Below, one piece after another: positions 44,707-53,813 of a stretch of DNA of 64,000 nucleotides. The notes beneath the pieces were generated by a model, which was not told the origin of the DNA, made no database searches, and was given only the letters and a program-made list of their open reading frames with translations. Position 1 is the first letter of the stretch; the number at the start of each line of letters is the position of its first letter. Origin of the DNA: Ignavibacteria bacterium (lineage in GTDB: Bacteria; Bacteroidota; Ignavibacteria; Tepidaquicellales; Tepidaquicellaceae); assembly GCA_036262055.1 (NCBI GenBank), contig DATAJP010000002.1, forward strand, positions 1,012,177-1,076,176, written 5' to 3'. The position numbers were made by a program, and so were the translations under genes.

Positions 44707-46824
44707 TTATGTTATTACTTTTATTTTTTCCAAAAATAATTTTGTGTTTTGAAAATCAAAATAATTATCTCTTAATAGATTTTTCTGATATTTAATTGGT
44801 AAATATTTTCCCCACTTAGAAAAATTTAGTAATGACGAATTAGCCAAAAGTTTTTCCTCAATTTTAGGTTCTATATTATTTAGTAGTACACATAATCTTT
44901 TAATGAGGTTATTAAAATCTTTATAATCAATAGAAATCTCAAAACTACTACTATTTTCATTATATATTGAATTAATTTCTGATTCATTTAATAAAAATTG
45001 CAAACTTTTATTGACTCTAGTTCCCTGAAATGAATATAAAAGTGTTTTATCATGTTTAGCAATAACTGGTCTATCTGTTGCAAAATTTTCTATCTTAAAA
45101 TGAGAAAATTCTTTTCGAAATATTTGTAAAATATCTTTACAAGTATCATTTAACTCTTCATAAGAAATTTCAGTGAATAAAATTTCTAACATCTTTTCTC
45201 TTATCTTTGGATGAATATTTCCACCAGTTCCTAAGAATAAGGGTTTTTTCCCATCTTTAGCTGGTATAACTTCAACTTTATTTGATTTCAGATCTACATC
45301 AACAATTTTCCATACCTTCGCTGCTAAAAATATATTCTCATTTATTTGCAATTGAGGCGTAAATGGTATTTCACCTATAGACTTTCCACTATTAAGAACT
45401 TTAAGTTGTAATTCAGTTTTAAACATACTGTAAAAATCACGTGAATTCGCTATTTGTTCACCTGCAACTCCAATAATTAACTCATTCTGTAAAAGTTCAA
45501 GTAAATCAGTTTTAATTAGTTCATCTATAATTTCACTTATTTCAGTTTCAGTAATTTTCTGAAATGAAGGATTTGATAAAAGAAGTGATATTAAATCAGG
45601 TTTTGAACATGCGGATAATTGTTTAACAATTGAAAGAGCTTGATGTAATAAAATATCATAAGGTTTTTCCGAAAAATGGACAGGTTCAACAAAACCTTCT
45701 TTATATAATAACCAACAGGCTAAAGACTGTAATAAATTCCATTTATCAGTTGAATATAGTATTAAATTTCCAATTTCACCTTCTCTCCTGCCACTTCTTC
45801 CAACCCTTTGGATAAGAGAAGATACCGAATGAGCTGAATCTATTTGAACGACTTTATCAATTGTTCCAATATCAATTCCCAATTCTAAAGTTGAGGTACA
45901 AGATATACAAAAATTATTTCTTTGATTATTTTTAGCAAAATGTTCTGTGTATTCTCTTAGTTCTTTATCTACTGAAGAATGATGAGAAAAATAATAAAGA
46001 TGGCCTTTTACTTTTTCAGCAATTTTTTTAAGTTTCACCGCAATTTCTTCTGCTCTACCTCTGCTATTAGGAAATATCAATGCTTTATTATCTTTTGTCT
46101 CAAGATATAAATCTTTAATTAAATCTATTGGTAATTCCATAGTATCAGATTCGAAATATTTAAATTGAGCTTCCAATTCACGGGATGTTTTATCGAGTAA
46201 AATTATAGTATTATCTTCATCACATGTTATTTTTTTCGCCTCAACATAATCTCCAATAGTTGCTGAGAGTCCTACTACATTGAACTTATTATTAATTTGT
46301 TTTAGTCTAAAAATAAGTGAGCGTAACTGCGTTCCTCTGTCAGTTCCTAAAAAAGAATGAATTTCATCAATAACAATAAATTTTAAATTTGAGAATAAAT
46401 GTTTTACATTGTAAGGAGCATTTACAAGCATTGCTTCTAGTGATTCGGGTGTAATCAAAACAATATCTCTTGGATTTTTTAAAAGTTTTTGTTTTAAAGT
46501 TTTATTTGCTTCACCATGCCATTTCGTTACATCAATATCTAAATACTTACAAAGTTCTTCAATCCGAACGAATTGATCATTTATAAGAGCAATTAGAGGC
46601 GAAATATAAAGAACTTGAACACCCTTTTCTTGAAAATTCACCTTTGATATGATTGGTAAAAATGCAGCTTCAGTTTTTCCTGAAGCAGTTCTTGATGCTA
46701 AAATATAATTACTATTAGTAGAAATTATTTTAGTTATAGCGGCAAGTTGAATTGGACGTAATGTTTCCCATTTTTTATCATAAATATATTTACGGATAAG
46801 AGGAGATAATAAGGTAAGCGGCAT
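44707..46824 (-). CDS. Lhr-like DEAD/DEAH-box helicase
   Basis: 705 residues. SF2 motifs: Walker A RTASGKT (45-51), DEIH (153-156), SAT (187-189), and motif VI QRVGRSGRREG. The family style (RPIQLAAI..., VGLSATIGDY) is Lhr/BrxHI-like. It starts within the ATPase stop (one-base overlap at 46824). Operon context with DUF2791 and TerB-C points to a DNA-processing defence complex. Confidence 0.85.
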   Translation of the reverse strand: MPLTLLSPLIRKYIYDKKWETLRPIQLAAITKIISTNSNYILASRTASGKTEAAFLPIISKVNFQEKGVQVLYISPLIALINDQFVRIEELCKYLDIDVTKWHGEANKTLKQKLLKNPRDIVLITPESLEAMLVNAPYNVKHLFSNLKFIVIDEIHSFLGTDRGTQLRSLIFRLKQINNKFNVVGLSATIGDYVEAKKITCDEDNTIILLDKTSRELEAQFKYFESDTMELPIDLIKDLYLETKDNKALIFPNSRGRAEEIAVKLKKIAEKVKGHLYYFSHHSSVDKELREYTEHFAKNNQRNNFCISCTSTLELGIDIGTIDKVVQIDSAHSVSSLIQRVGRSGRREGEIGNLILYSTDKWNLLQSLACWLLYKEGFVEPVHFSEKPYDILLHQALSIVKQLSACSKPDLISLLLSNPSFQKITETEISEIIDELIKTDLLELLQNELIIGVAGEQIANSRDFYSMFKTELQLKVLNSGKSIGEIPFTPQLQINENIFLAAKVWKIVDVDLKSNKVEVIPAKDGKKPLFLGTGGNIHPKIREKMLEILFTEISYEELNDTCKDILQIFRKEFSHFKIENFATDRPVIAKHDKTLLYSFQGTRVNKSLQFLLNESEINSIYNENSSSFEISIDYKDFNNLIKRLCVLLNNIEPKIEEKLLANSSLLNFSKWGKYLPIKYQKNLLRDNYFDFQNTKLFLEKIKVIT

Positions 46825-48134
46825 TATATTTCTTCTATACTATCTAAGTTTTCTTGTGGTCTTTCATCTTTAATTTCAATTTCACCAAATAATTTTTTCT
46901 TATCAATTTCAGGATTTTGTCTAATTATACTTAATATATTTAAAAAATCTCTAATAACTTCACGTGGAGTTAAAAATTCATGAGCACCCGGCTTATTGAA
47001 CATCTCTTCCATAAATAGATGAACCTCCGCATCAGAAACATCAAGTGTAATATTATAATTAAATTCAAAGACCTCCTTCAATTTATTCAATAACACAAAA
47101 ACTTGATTATTATCTAAAGGCATTAATCTTATAACTGGTTGAGCAAAATCCCTAATTTCTACAGTTTCAAATTTATTTGTTTCTAATCGCGATTTCAAAG
47201 CTTGATAACTAAACAATCCTCTTCGTTCATTTTCTAGAAATTCTTTGGTTCCAGCAAAATTAATAAAGAAATTAGAAATTTTACCTTGAAAACAATCATT
47301 ATAAATAGATAAAATTTTTTCATAATTCTTTTCTCTCATAACCGAAGTTGAAATCTTATACAAATTTATAGCTTCATCAAGATTTATCATAAAACCATTA
47401 TAACCAATGTTAACAAACAATTTGCAAAAATTCTTTAGCATATCATAATAGTTAATATCATTTATTATTTCACGAACTCCTAAATCTTGTCTTGCCTCAG
47501 TTTTAGTTCTGTATTCTCCTTTCAACCATTTCAGTGCATTTTTTTTTAACTGTTCATTATCTGTTATGTAACCTTCATAATATTTCATTACTACAACTCC
47601 AAAATCAAAACCTCCGGTATCAGTAATTTCATTTATTGTTTTAAGAATATTATCATTAATTAAATTTAAATACTTTTCATTTCTTATCTCTGATAAATGG
47701 ATATTATTTTCTCTTGCTGTTTTTTCTACAACATTAACAATCCATTTTTCTAATAACGTAGGAAGCGCACCTCCTTCAGGTTTCGTTTGAATTGAAATAT
47801 TATCTATTATTGCGGAATACAATATTACACCTTTAAAATCATTGGAATACAATCTATTATCTGGCGTAAAATCTGCATTTGCTACTACAAACTTTTGTTT
47901 CAAAGCAACTGTATTTAATAAATGAAGCATAAAAGATTTTCCAGAACCAAAATCACCGATCCAAAACTTTACGATACTATGCCCATTTTTTACATCCTCT
48001 AACGCTTGTACAAATGCGTCAATCTCGGAGGAACGTCCAACTGTAATATGTTGAACTCCTATTTTAGGAACCACACCTCCTAATAAAGAATTTATAATTG
48101 CAGTTGCTTCTTTTGGCTTAATATTAATTGCCAT
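46824..48134 (-). CDS. BrxD/DUF2791-like P-loop ATPase
   Basis: 436 residues. Walker A GDFGSGKS (60-67), Walker B around MINLDEAINLY, a RHIT-like segment GVQHITVGR near residue 26. This is the DUF2791 type, the BrxD ATPase of BREX type 2 and of other helicase pairs. Start ATG at 48134, overlapping the previous gene by 11 bp. Likely loads or activates the Lhr-like helicase downstream. Confidence 0.82.
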   Translation of the reverse strand: MAINIKPKEATAIINSLLGGVVPKIGVQHITVGRSSEIDAFVQALEDVKNGHSIVKFWIGDFGSGKSFMLHLLNTVALKQKFVVANADFTPDNRLYSNDFKGVILYSAIIDNISIQTKPEGGALPTLLEKWIVNVVEKTARENNIHLSEIRNEKYLNLINDNILKTINEITDTGGFDFGVVVMKYYEGYITDNEQLKKNALKWLKGEYRTKTEARQDLGVREIINDINYYDMLKNFCKLFVNIGYNGFMINLDEAINLYKISTSVMREKNYEKILSIYNDCFQGKISNFFINFAGTKEFLENERRGLFSYQALKSRLETNKFETVEIRDFAQPVIRLMPLDNNQVFVLLNKLKEVFEFNYNITLDVSDAEVHLFMEEMFNKPGAHEFLTPREVIRDFLNILSIIRQNPEIDKKKLFGEIEIKDERPQENLDSIEEI

Positions 48135-49827
48135 TTAACTTTATTTTTTGATAATAATTTTGGTTTAAAGAGTAATTTACTTCTAAATCTTCAATTAAAA
48201 TATCATCCAAAAATTCATAACAGGATTCATTTATGCTATCTATCAATTGATTTTTAAAGACTCCATTGTTTTTTGAAAATGCCTCAATCTCATTAACCGA
48301 AAGATTAAACGAATTTTTACTGAATAATTCAATTAACTGTATTTGAATAGGATTTAACTCAATTTCGTCAATAAATAACTTTTGAAGATTATTTTCAGTT
48401 TTTATAATTATATCTAATTCCATTTCTTCACTATTTATTTGTTTGATATTAATGCTCGCATTGCTATCTTCATAGTCATCCTGTAAAAATTCATTTAATA
48501 ATTCTACTGTATTTGAATGCTGACTTTTAACATTATCTATTATTGCTTTATCAAGTTTAATTTTTTTTCGTTTCGGTAAATAAATTTTCTGAATTTGGTT
48601 AATAGCCACATCTAAATTTTTAGTCTTAATTAATTCGCTAACTATTTTTTCAAATTCATGAATTTGTTCAGTATTTTTAAAAAGCGTTTTTTGAATAGTT
48701 TTTGTTAGCTTCTTATTGTCAAATTTATCAGACTTTAAATCATAATATAAATAATGAATATAGAATTTTAAGGATTCAGTATTATCATATTTAGAAATGA
48801 ATTTTGAAGCTTCAAAATAAATATTTTCAACTGAAGAGTTTTTTTTATTAAGTTTAACTAATTCATGAATTTTATCAATAAAGTTTTCTTTTGAGTTCTC
48901 ATTAAAATTAATTGTTAGATGCTCAAGTTTTAATTTCCATCTATTAACATTCTGTATATTTAATTCAATCTCCGTTGCTTCATCCGGTTGGCTTATAGAA
49001 TCAGACGATTCTTTAATTATCTCGTTAACTATTGAGCCTATCCGACTTTCAAATAAGTCTTTTAACTTTGGTTCATAGTATGAAAAATCAGTAGATATTT
49101 TTCGTTTATGATTATACGATTCTCTTAACTTACTCTCTGCTCGTTTAAATATCGTTAAAAAAATATCTGATTCTATTTTTTCTTTTGCCCAAATATATTC
49201 ATAATCAGACCAATAAGTCGCATAAGTTGGGGTATAATTAGTTAATTCCTGTTTGAAGAAATCCACTTCCATTTGTATTGATGAATCATTTCTTTTTAAT
49301 TTATTGTTAAGTGATTTAATTGTTAACAAATAAAGTTTTATCGTTTCTATGCAACAGCCTTCAATAGATAAAAACACATTATTTGGATCCCAAAATTTAT
49401 TTAGCCATGAAACTTCTTGATTACTTAATCCTAATTTTTGTTTATATCTTTTACCTAACTTTAATTCATTATAATTATCTTCATCAATTTTTTTACTATA
49501 AACAGCTTCAGTATTTGGATTATTTTCATTTGAACTGTATGAAATTTGTGGCGGATCAATTTTATAATCAATAGTTACTTCAATGATAGATTTATCTTTA
49601 AATTTATCTTTAGATAATTGGGGCTCTTGCACTTGTGAATTCTTTAATAAATGTTGATTTGTAGCATTATAAGCATTAGGAATTTTATTAATACTATTTG
49701 TTTTATTAGTAGACTTTTTATTGAAATTCTTAATAAATATATAAGTTAAGAATGATATTATAGCAATAATTACGATAAAACTCATAGAAATTAGTAAAAT
49801 ATAAAATAATTTTTCAGTTAGCGGCAC
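48124..49827 (-). CDS. TerB-C-domain membrane-anchored protein
   Basis: 567 residues. One N-terminal TM helix (about 9-33). The C-terminal region (NPIQIQLIELFSKN...SVNEIEAFSKNNG...NESCYEFLDDILIEDLE) matches the TerB-C pattern seen in tellurite/stress-response associated proteins. Middle part helical and Lys/Asn-rich. TerB-N/C proteins are known to travel with DUF2791 ATPases and helicases. First gene of the block; the TM segment may tether the complex. Confidence 0.65.
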   Translation of the reverse strand: MPLTEKLFYILLISMSFIVIIAIISFLTYIFIKNFNKKSTNKTNSINKIPNAYNATNQHLLKNSQVQEPQLSKDKFKDKSIIEVTIDYKIDPPQISYSSNENNPNTEAVYSKKIDEDNYNELKLGKRYKQKLGLSNQEVSWLNKFWDPNNVFLSIEGCCIETIKLYLLTIKSLNNKLKRNDSSIQMEVDFFKQELTNYTPTYATYWSDYEYIWAKEKIESDIFLTIFKRAESKLRESYNHKRKISTDFSYYEPKLKDLFESRIGSIVNEIIKESSDSISQPDEATEIELNIQNVNRWKLKLEHLTINFNENSKENFIDKIHELVKLNKKNSSVENIYFEASKFISKYDNTESLKFYIHYLYYDLKSDKFDNKKLTKTIQKTLFKNTEQIHEFEKIVSELIKTKNLDVAINQIQKIYLPKRKKIKLDKAIIDNVKSQHSNTVELLNEFLQDDYEDSNASINIKQINSEEMELDIIIKTENNLQKLFIDEIELNPIQIQLIELFSKNSFNLSVNEIEAFSKNNGVFKNQLIDSINESCYEFLDDILIEDLEVNYSLNQNYYQKIKLNGN

Positions 49828-50011
49828 AATTGTGAAAGATAAATCTAAACTACTAACCTTAAAAAAACAAGTAAATTATTGCAGAATAATTATTTCAAAA
49901 TATGGGTAAGAATTAGCAACAATTAATTTAGATATGTACCTAAAGACAAAATGGAGTTAAAATTTCAAATAACTAAAGCTCATATGATTACTAATTAAAT
50001 TTTATTAATCT

Positions 50012-50881
50012 TTATGAAATTAATTTTAGCTTAATTATATCTTTAGCTAATTGAATTCTTCCTATTGAGTTTAATTTTGAAAGAAATTCTTCTTTCTTTA
50101 TTGTTTTTAAAGTATCGTTATATTTTTTCTTCATCCATAAATATTTTATTCGAATTCCTGGTGACATTTTCTTGAGTCCTTTAACTATAATTGTTCTTAA
50201 ATTATTTAGCCCATTAGCGTAATCATAATTTTGAGCTTCAAGTCCCTCAATTAGTGGTTTAAAATAATCGATATAAAACATTCCATCCGTATCTTGTTCT
50301 AATAAATTTTTTAAATATTTTTCCACTTCGTTTTCATAAATTGCATTAGTATGCATTTTGCATATTTTTACGATTTCATTATCTAGAATTACTCTTGGAT
50401 AATGTGCAGCTTTCGATTCTAACTGATAAGCTTCTACTAATCCTGGACCAAATACGATTTGAAAATCTCTATTTGAATAAATTAATCCCCTCGTTATACC
50501 GCCCCTAACAATAATCTCTTTGTGACTTAAGTTTAATAATAATTCTTGTATTCTAATTAATGTATCTAATAAAACATTAGGTTTATCAAATGGAAATGCA
50601 ATTACAACGCAATCAGAGAAATTTGAAACAAAATATTTAGTGCCTATTACCTCTTGTTCATCAATTTTCAATATCGTTCGAATTGTCATTATACCATCAT
50701 AAATATCAGCTATTTTTTTATTTATTCCTCTTTTCGGTTTATTTGAATATGATTCATTAATTAAATCTTGAAATCCTAAAATATCTAAAAAGATTATAAT
50801 GGAATCTTGATAGTGAATCCAAGTAGATGTTTCGACTGGTTGAATTGAATCAGGCATTAAATTTTTCATTCTTTTTCCCAT
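50012..50881 (-). CDS. Class III nucleotide-cyclase-like protein
   Basis: 289 residues. Two Asp lie where class III cyclases bind metal: Asp33 in FLDILGF and Asp90 in FSDCVVIAF. A conserved-looking block RGGITRGLIY...FGPGLVEAYQLESKAAHYPRV follows. The family is usually unnamed; it resembles cyclases used in defence signalling (Pycsar-like) but lacks an evident effector partner. A catalytically dead relative is possible. Lies between the STAND block and the small RNA-like fold. Confidence 0.55.
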   Translation of the reverse strand: MGKRMKNLMPDSIQPVETSTWIHYQDSIIIFLDILGFQDLINESYSNKPKRGINKKIADIYDGIMTIRTILKIDEQEVIGTKYFVSNFSDCVVIAFPFDKPNVLLDTLIRIQELLLNLSHKEIIVRGGITRGLIYSNRDFQIVFGPGLVEAYQLESKAAHYPRVILDNEIVKICKMHTNAIYENEVEKYLKNLLEQDTDGMFYIDYFKPLIEGLEAQNYDYANGLNNLRTIIVKGLKKMSPGIRIKYLWMKKKYNDTLKTIKKEEFLSKLNSIGRIQLAKDIIKLKLIS

Positions 50882-50942
50882 TTAATAATTTAATTCTATT
50901 AAAATCGGTGCTAAAGTTAAAATTATCCCAAAAGGAAGAAAT

Positions 50943-51008
50943 AACCGGCTCTAGTATGCGCCGAAAGGTGAGATGTGATTTGAGGTTAAATATAAACCAA
51001 AGCCGGTT
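50943..51008. other. Three-way-junction RNA-like fold
   Basis: In the 311-bp gap between divergent genes. AACCGGCT (50943-50950) pairs with AGCCGGTT (51001-51008); inside are CGCC-GAAA-GGTG with a GNRA loop (50959-50970) and GGTT/AACC (50984-50998). No known class recognised; a structured RNA or a palindromic recombination site. The rest of the gap (51009-51192) is AT-rich with nothing recognised. Confidence 0.45.
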
Positions 51009-51228
51009 AAGAAATAATATACTTTATTAGATTTTTAAGTTTTAGATACAAATTTAGTCTATATTAAGTGTTTTTTATATAAATAGTATTTATTATTTTA
51101 TACCATATTTAAACGCATTGAGGTTGCGTCGAACAATTTTTCATCACGATAATAGTACTTTAAACCGTTATTAAACTTAAATAGTTTATAGTTTGGATAC
51201 AAAGTTTCTTGAGAAAGATAATTCATCT

Positions 51229-51873
51229 ATGGTTATTTCATATATAACCATCAGAAGAATTCTAGGGCTTCTTGCATTATTTCTGCCATTTATTTTAGCA
51301 ATTGGCACAATTTGGTTTGGCAATTGTTCAACTATAGAGCGTTCAATGAGTGCTTATTATTATACTGTGACAGGTCATGTTTTTATTGCGATACTTTTTA
51401 CTTTTGCATTATTCTTATTTACATATAAGGGTAATGAAGTTATTGATACTGTGATGAGCAACATTGCAGCAGTATGTGCTCTTGGCATTGCATTTTTCCC
51501 GACAACTTATGGAATCGACAGGAACAGCTGCATTGTGCTTACGACAGAAAGTAAGCCAATCATTAGCAATATACATTTTATTTCAGCTGCTTTATTTTTT
51601 ATCATACTCGCATATATGTCATACTTCCTATTTACAAAAAGCGCTCCCCATCCGACGAATCAAAAGAAAAAAAGAAACACTGTGTACAGAATTTGTGCGT
51701 GGATTATGATCTTATCTATATTATTGATCCCTGTTTATGAATTATTCTTTAAGGATAATACTTTTATATCCAATTTAAATCCTGTCTTTTTATTAGAAAC
51801 ATTAGCGCTCTGGGCTTTTGGTGTTTCATGGCTTGTAAAAGGCGAAACAATCTTGAGAGATAAGAAAAAATAA
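51229..51873 (+). CDS. Six-TM membrane protein
   Basis: 214 residues from ATG 51229; an in-frame TTG at 51193 would add 12 residues but has no ribosome site. Six hydrophobic helices and the conserved-looking loop CSTIERSMSAYYYTVTGHVF. Similar unnamed proteins (DUF998-like style) are widespread. No functional clue. Confidence 0.65.
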   Translation: MVISYITIRRILGLLALFLPFILAIGTIWFGNCSTIERSMSAYYYTVTGHVFIAILFTFALFLFTYKGNEVIDTVMSNIAAVCALGIAFFPTTYGIDRNSCIVLTTESKPIISNIHFISAALFFIILAYMSYFLFTKSAPHPTNQKKKRNTVYRICAWIMILSILLIPVYELFFKDNTFISNLNPVFLLETLALWAFGVSWLVKGETILRDKKK

Positions 51874-51903
51874 TGGAATTTTCATTTAATTAAATATTTC
51901 AAA

Positions 51904-52737
51904 ATGAAAAATATTAAAATATTTATCTTTTCATATGTTATTTTAGTGTGTGGGTTATCTTTTTCTATAACGGGAAAACCTTCAGAAAGTAATTATATTC
52001 CCCAACCATGGGAAGTTCATGTTGTTATGGGAATTCCAACTGACAATGACAATTCCGATGATTATATAATTACACGAGACCAATATGTATTAAGCTATAA
52101 CCAAAATAAAAATGTTTCCAATTGGGCTTGCTGGAACTTAAACGAAGATTGGTTCGGAGATGCGCCGCGGCATTCAGGTTCTTTCTTCAGAGATAATTCA
52201 TTACCTGATGGATTTTATAGAGCAAAACACAATGATTATACAAACTCAGGATATGAAAGAGGTCATATGGTAATGAGTGAGCAAAGAACAAAAAATATTG
52301 AGGACAATGAATCTACATTTATATTAACTAATGTATTTCCTCAAAGAGCGGACCTTAATAAAGGACCATGGGTTAAGCTTGAGTTTTACTGCAATGATCT
52401 GGCAATAGATCAAGACAAAGAGCTTTATATAATCGCCGGCGGAGTTTATGATAATGACAGAAAGCTTAAAGGTAAGGGCAAAGGAAAAGTTACAATTCCT
52501 GACAGCTGTTATAAGATAATTGTGATTTTAAATAAAGGAGAAGGATTGGCCGATGTAGATTCAAATACGCAGGTTATTGCAGTTATGATGCCTAATAAGA
52601 AAGGAATTAAGAAACATAAATGGCAGAGATATATAACGACGATTGATGCTGTTGAGTATTCAACCGGATATGATTTTTTGACAGCTGTTCCTGTTGATGT
52701 TCAGGAAGTTTTAGAAGAGAGAGAGTTTCAGGAATAA
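51904..52737 (+). CDS. Secreted DNA/RNA non-specific endonuclease
   Basis: 277 residues. Signal peptide (residues 5-24). The NUC (NucA/EndoG, beta-beta-alpha-metal) motif is YERGHM with His121, followed by NVFPQRADLNKGPW and LE, the Asn and catalytic-region residues of the family. Exported, so probably degrades extracellular nucleic acid for phosphate or nucleotide uptake, or acts as a toxin. It is 30 bp after the TM protein, so likely co-transcribed. Confidence 0.85.
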   Translation: MKNIKIFIFSYVILVCGLSFSITGKPSESNYIPQPWEVHVVMGIPTDNDNSDDYIITRDQYVLSYNQNKNVSNWACWNLNEDWFGDAPRHSGSFFRDNSLPDGFYRAKHNDYTNSGYERGHMVMSEQRTKNIEDNESTFILTNVFPQRADLNKGPWVKLEFYCNDLAIDQDKELYIIAGGVYDNDRKLKGKGKGKVTIPDSCYKIIVILNKGEGLADVDSNTQVIAVMMPNKKGIKKHKWQRYITTIDAVEYSTGYDFLTAVPVDVQEVLEEREFQE

Positions 52738-52788
52738 GGCATTTCAAAATATACTATTAGATTTTTTTATAAATCAAACAAAACAAAA

Positions 52789-53052
52789 ATGGCAATAGTG
52801 AAAGAAGTAACATCATTTCCAGATTTTAAGGTTAAGATAGTAACCTCCTTCCCCGATCTTTACGTTTATGTTACTAAATCAAAATCTGAAGCAATCGGAA
52901 GTGACTGTATTTGGTTTTTTTCTGATTCATTTCCGGATAAAAAAATAAAATTTGTTGATAGTTTTCCTGATTTAAAAATACAATATGTAAATTCAAAAAG
53001 TTTAGCTGGCTGGAAAAATAATTCACATCATTTACAAAAAAGAATAGGGTAA
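52789..53052 (+). CDS. SFPD-repeat small protein (DUF6150-like)
   Basis: 87 residues. Four imperfect repeats of V(T/D)SFPD(L/F/K) at spacing about 10-35 (TSFPDFKVKIV, TSFPDLYVYV, DSFPDKKIKFV, DSFPDLKIQYV). Resembles DUF6150 proteins with alternating beta repeats; no enzymatic motif. Lies between nuclease and protease genes; function unknown. Confidence 0.6.
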   Translation: MAIVKEVTSFPDFKVKIVTSFPDLYVYVTKSKSEAIGSDCIWFFSDSFPDKKIKFVDSFPDLKIQYVNSKSLAGWKNNSHHLQKRIG

Positions 53053-53078
53053 TTCAAATTGTCATTATAATAATATTT

Positions 53079-53675
53079 ATGAGCATTATAATAAAAAGAA
53101 TCCCCAAAAATATAATTAAAATTCCATTACCGGATACATGGCAAGAAACTGGTTATTCCTGCGGCGCGGCCGTTTTGCAATCCATATTAAATTATTATGC
53201 TAAGGGACCAATTGGTGAAAGAAAGGTTGGCTGTGAATTAAATATGACAGAAAATGGAACCGATCCTTATCAAATAGTAAAAGTGCTTAAGAAATATAAG
53301 TTGAAATATAAAGAATTCCGCCCGATGACTACAGAGCAATTAAAGAAGTGCATCGATGAAAAAAAGACAGTCATGATAATGTTGCAGGCCTGGGGATGGA
53401 AGATTAAAAATATCAATAAATATGAGAGATCGTGGAAACACGGTCATTGGATTACTGCGATTGGTTATGATTCCAACAACTTTTACTTTGAAGATCCTTC
53501 TTTAAATAAAACAAGAGGTTTTATTCCAATTGATAAACTTGATTACCGATGGCATGATTGGGAAAATCAAAGTTTGACTTCAAAACGCATAACTACATAT
53601 AATTATGGAATTGCTATATGGGGCAATAAAATCAGAGAAAAAGGAAGTGGGTTGCGAGCGAGAATGATTAGGTAA
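53079..53675 (+). CDS. C39-like papain-fold cysteine protease
   Basis: 198 residues, no signal peptide. Gln22 and Cys28 in WQETGYSCGAAV, His123 in KHGHWITAIGY and Asp139 in YFEDPS make up the C39 Gln-Cys-His-Asp set. C39 domains usually sit on bacteriocin exporters; here the domain stands alone, so an intracellular processing or immunity role is possible. 26 bp after the SFPD gene. Confidence 0.8.
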   Translation: MSIIIKRIPKNIIKIPLPDTWQETGYSCGAAVLQSILNYYAKGPIGERKVGCELNMTENGTDPYQIVKVLKKYKLKYKEFRPMTTEQLKKCIDEKKTVMIMLQAWGWKIKNINKYERSWKHGHWITAIGYDSNNFYFEDPSLNKTRGFIPIDKLDYRWHDWENQSLTSKRITTYNYGIAIWGNKIREKGSGLRARMIR

Positions 53676-53813
53676 TTTTTAAATAGTAATGGCACTATAA
53701 TTAAAAAAATAATTTATTATTATTAAATAACTAATTCTCAATTGACAATTAATGAAAGTTTTTATAGGTTGTAATGTAAAGCGTTGAAGTGCCAATTTAA
53801 AGTAGTTTAAATA

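Noticed and set aside
50012-50881. GGDEF diguanylate cyclase
   Set aside because: No GG(D/E)EF motif; only the two Asp of class III-like cyclases are seen.
50951-50972. TATGCG...GAAAGG looked like group II intron domain V
   Set aside because: The matching 3' arm of domain V and any maturase/RT are absent; only the loop resembles it.
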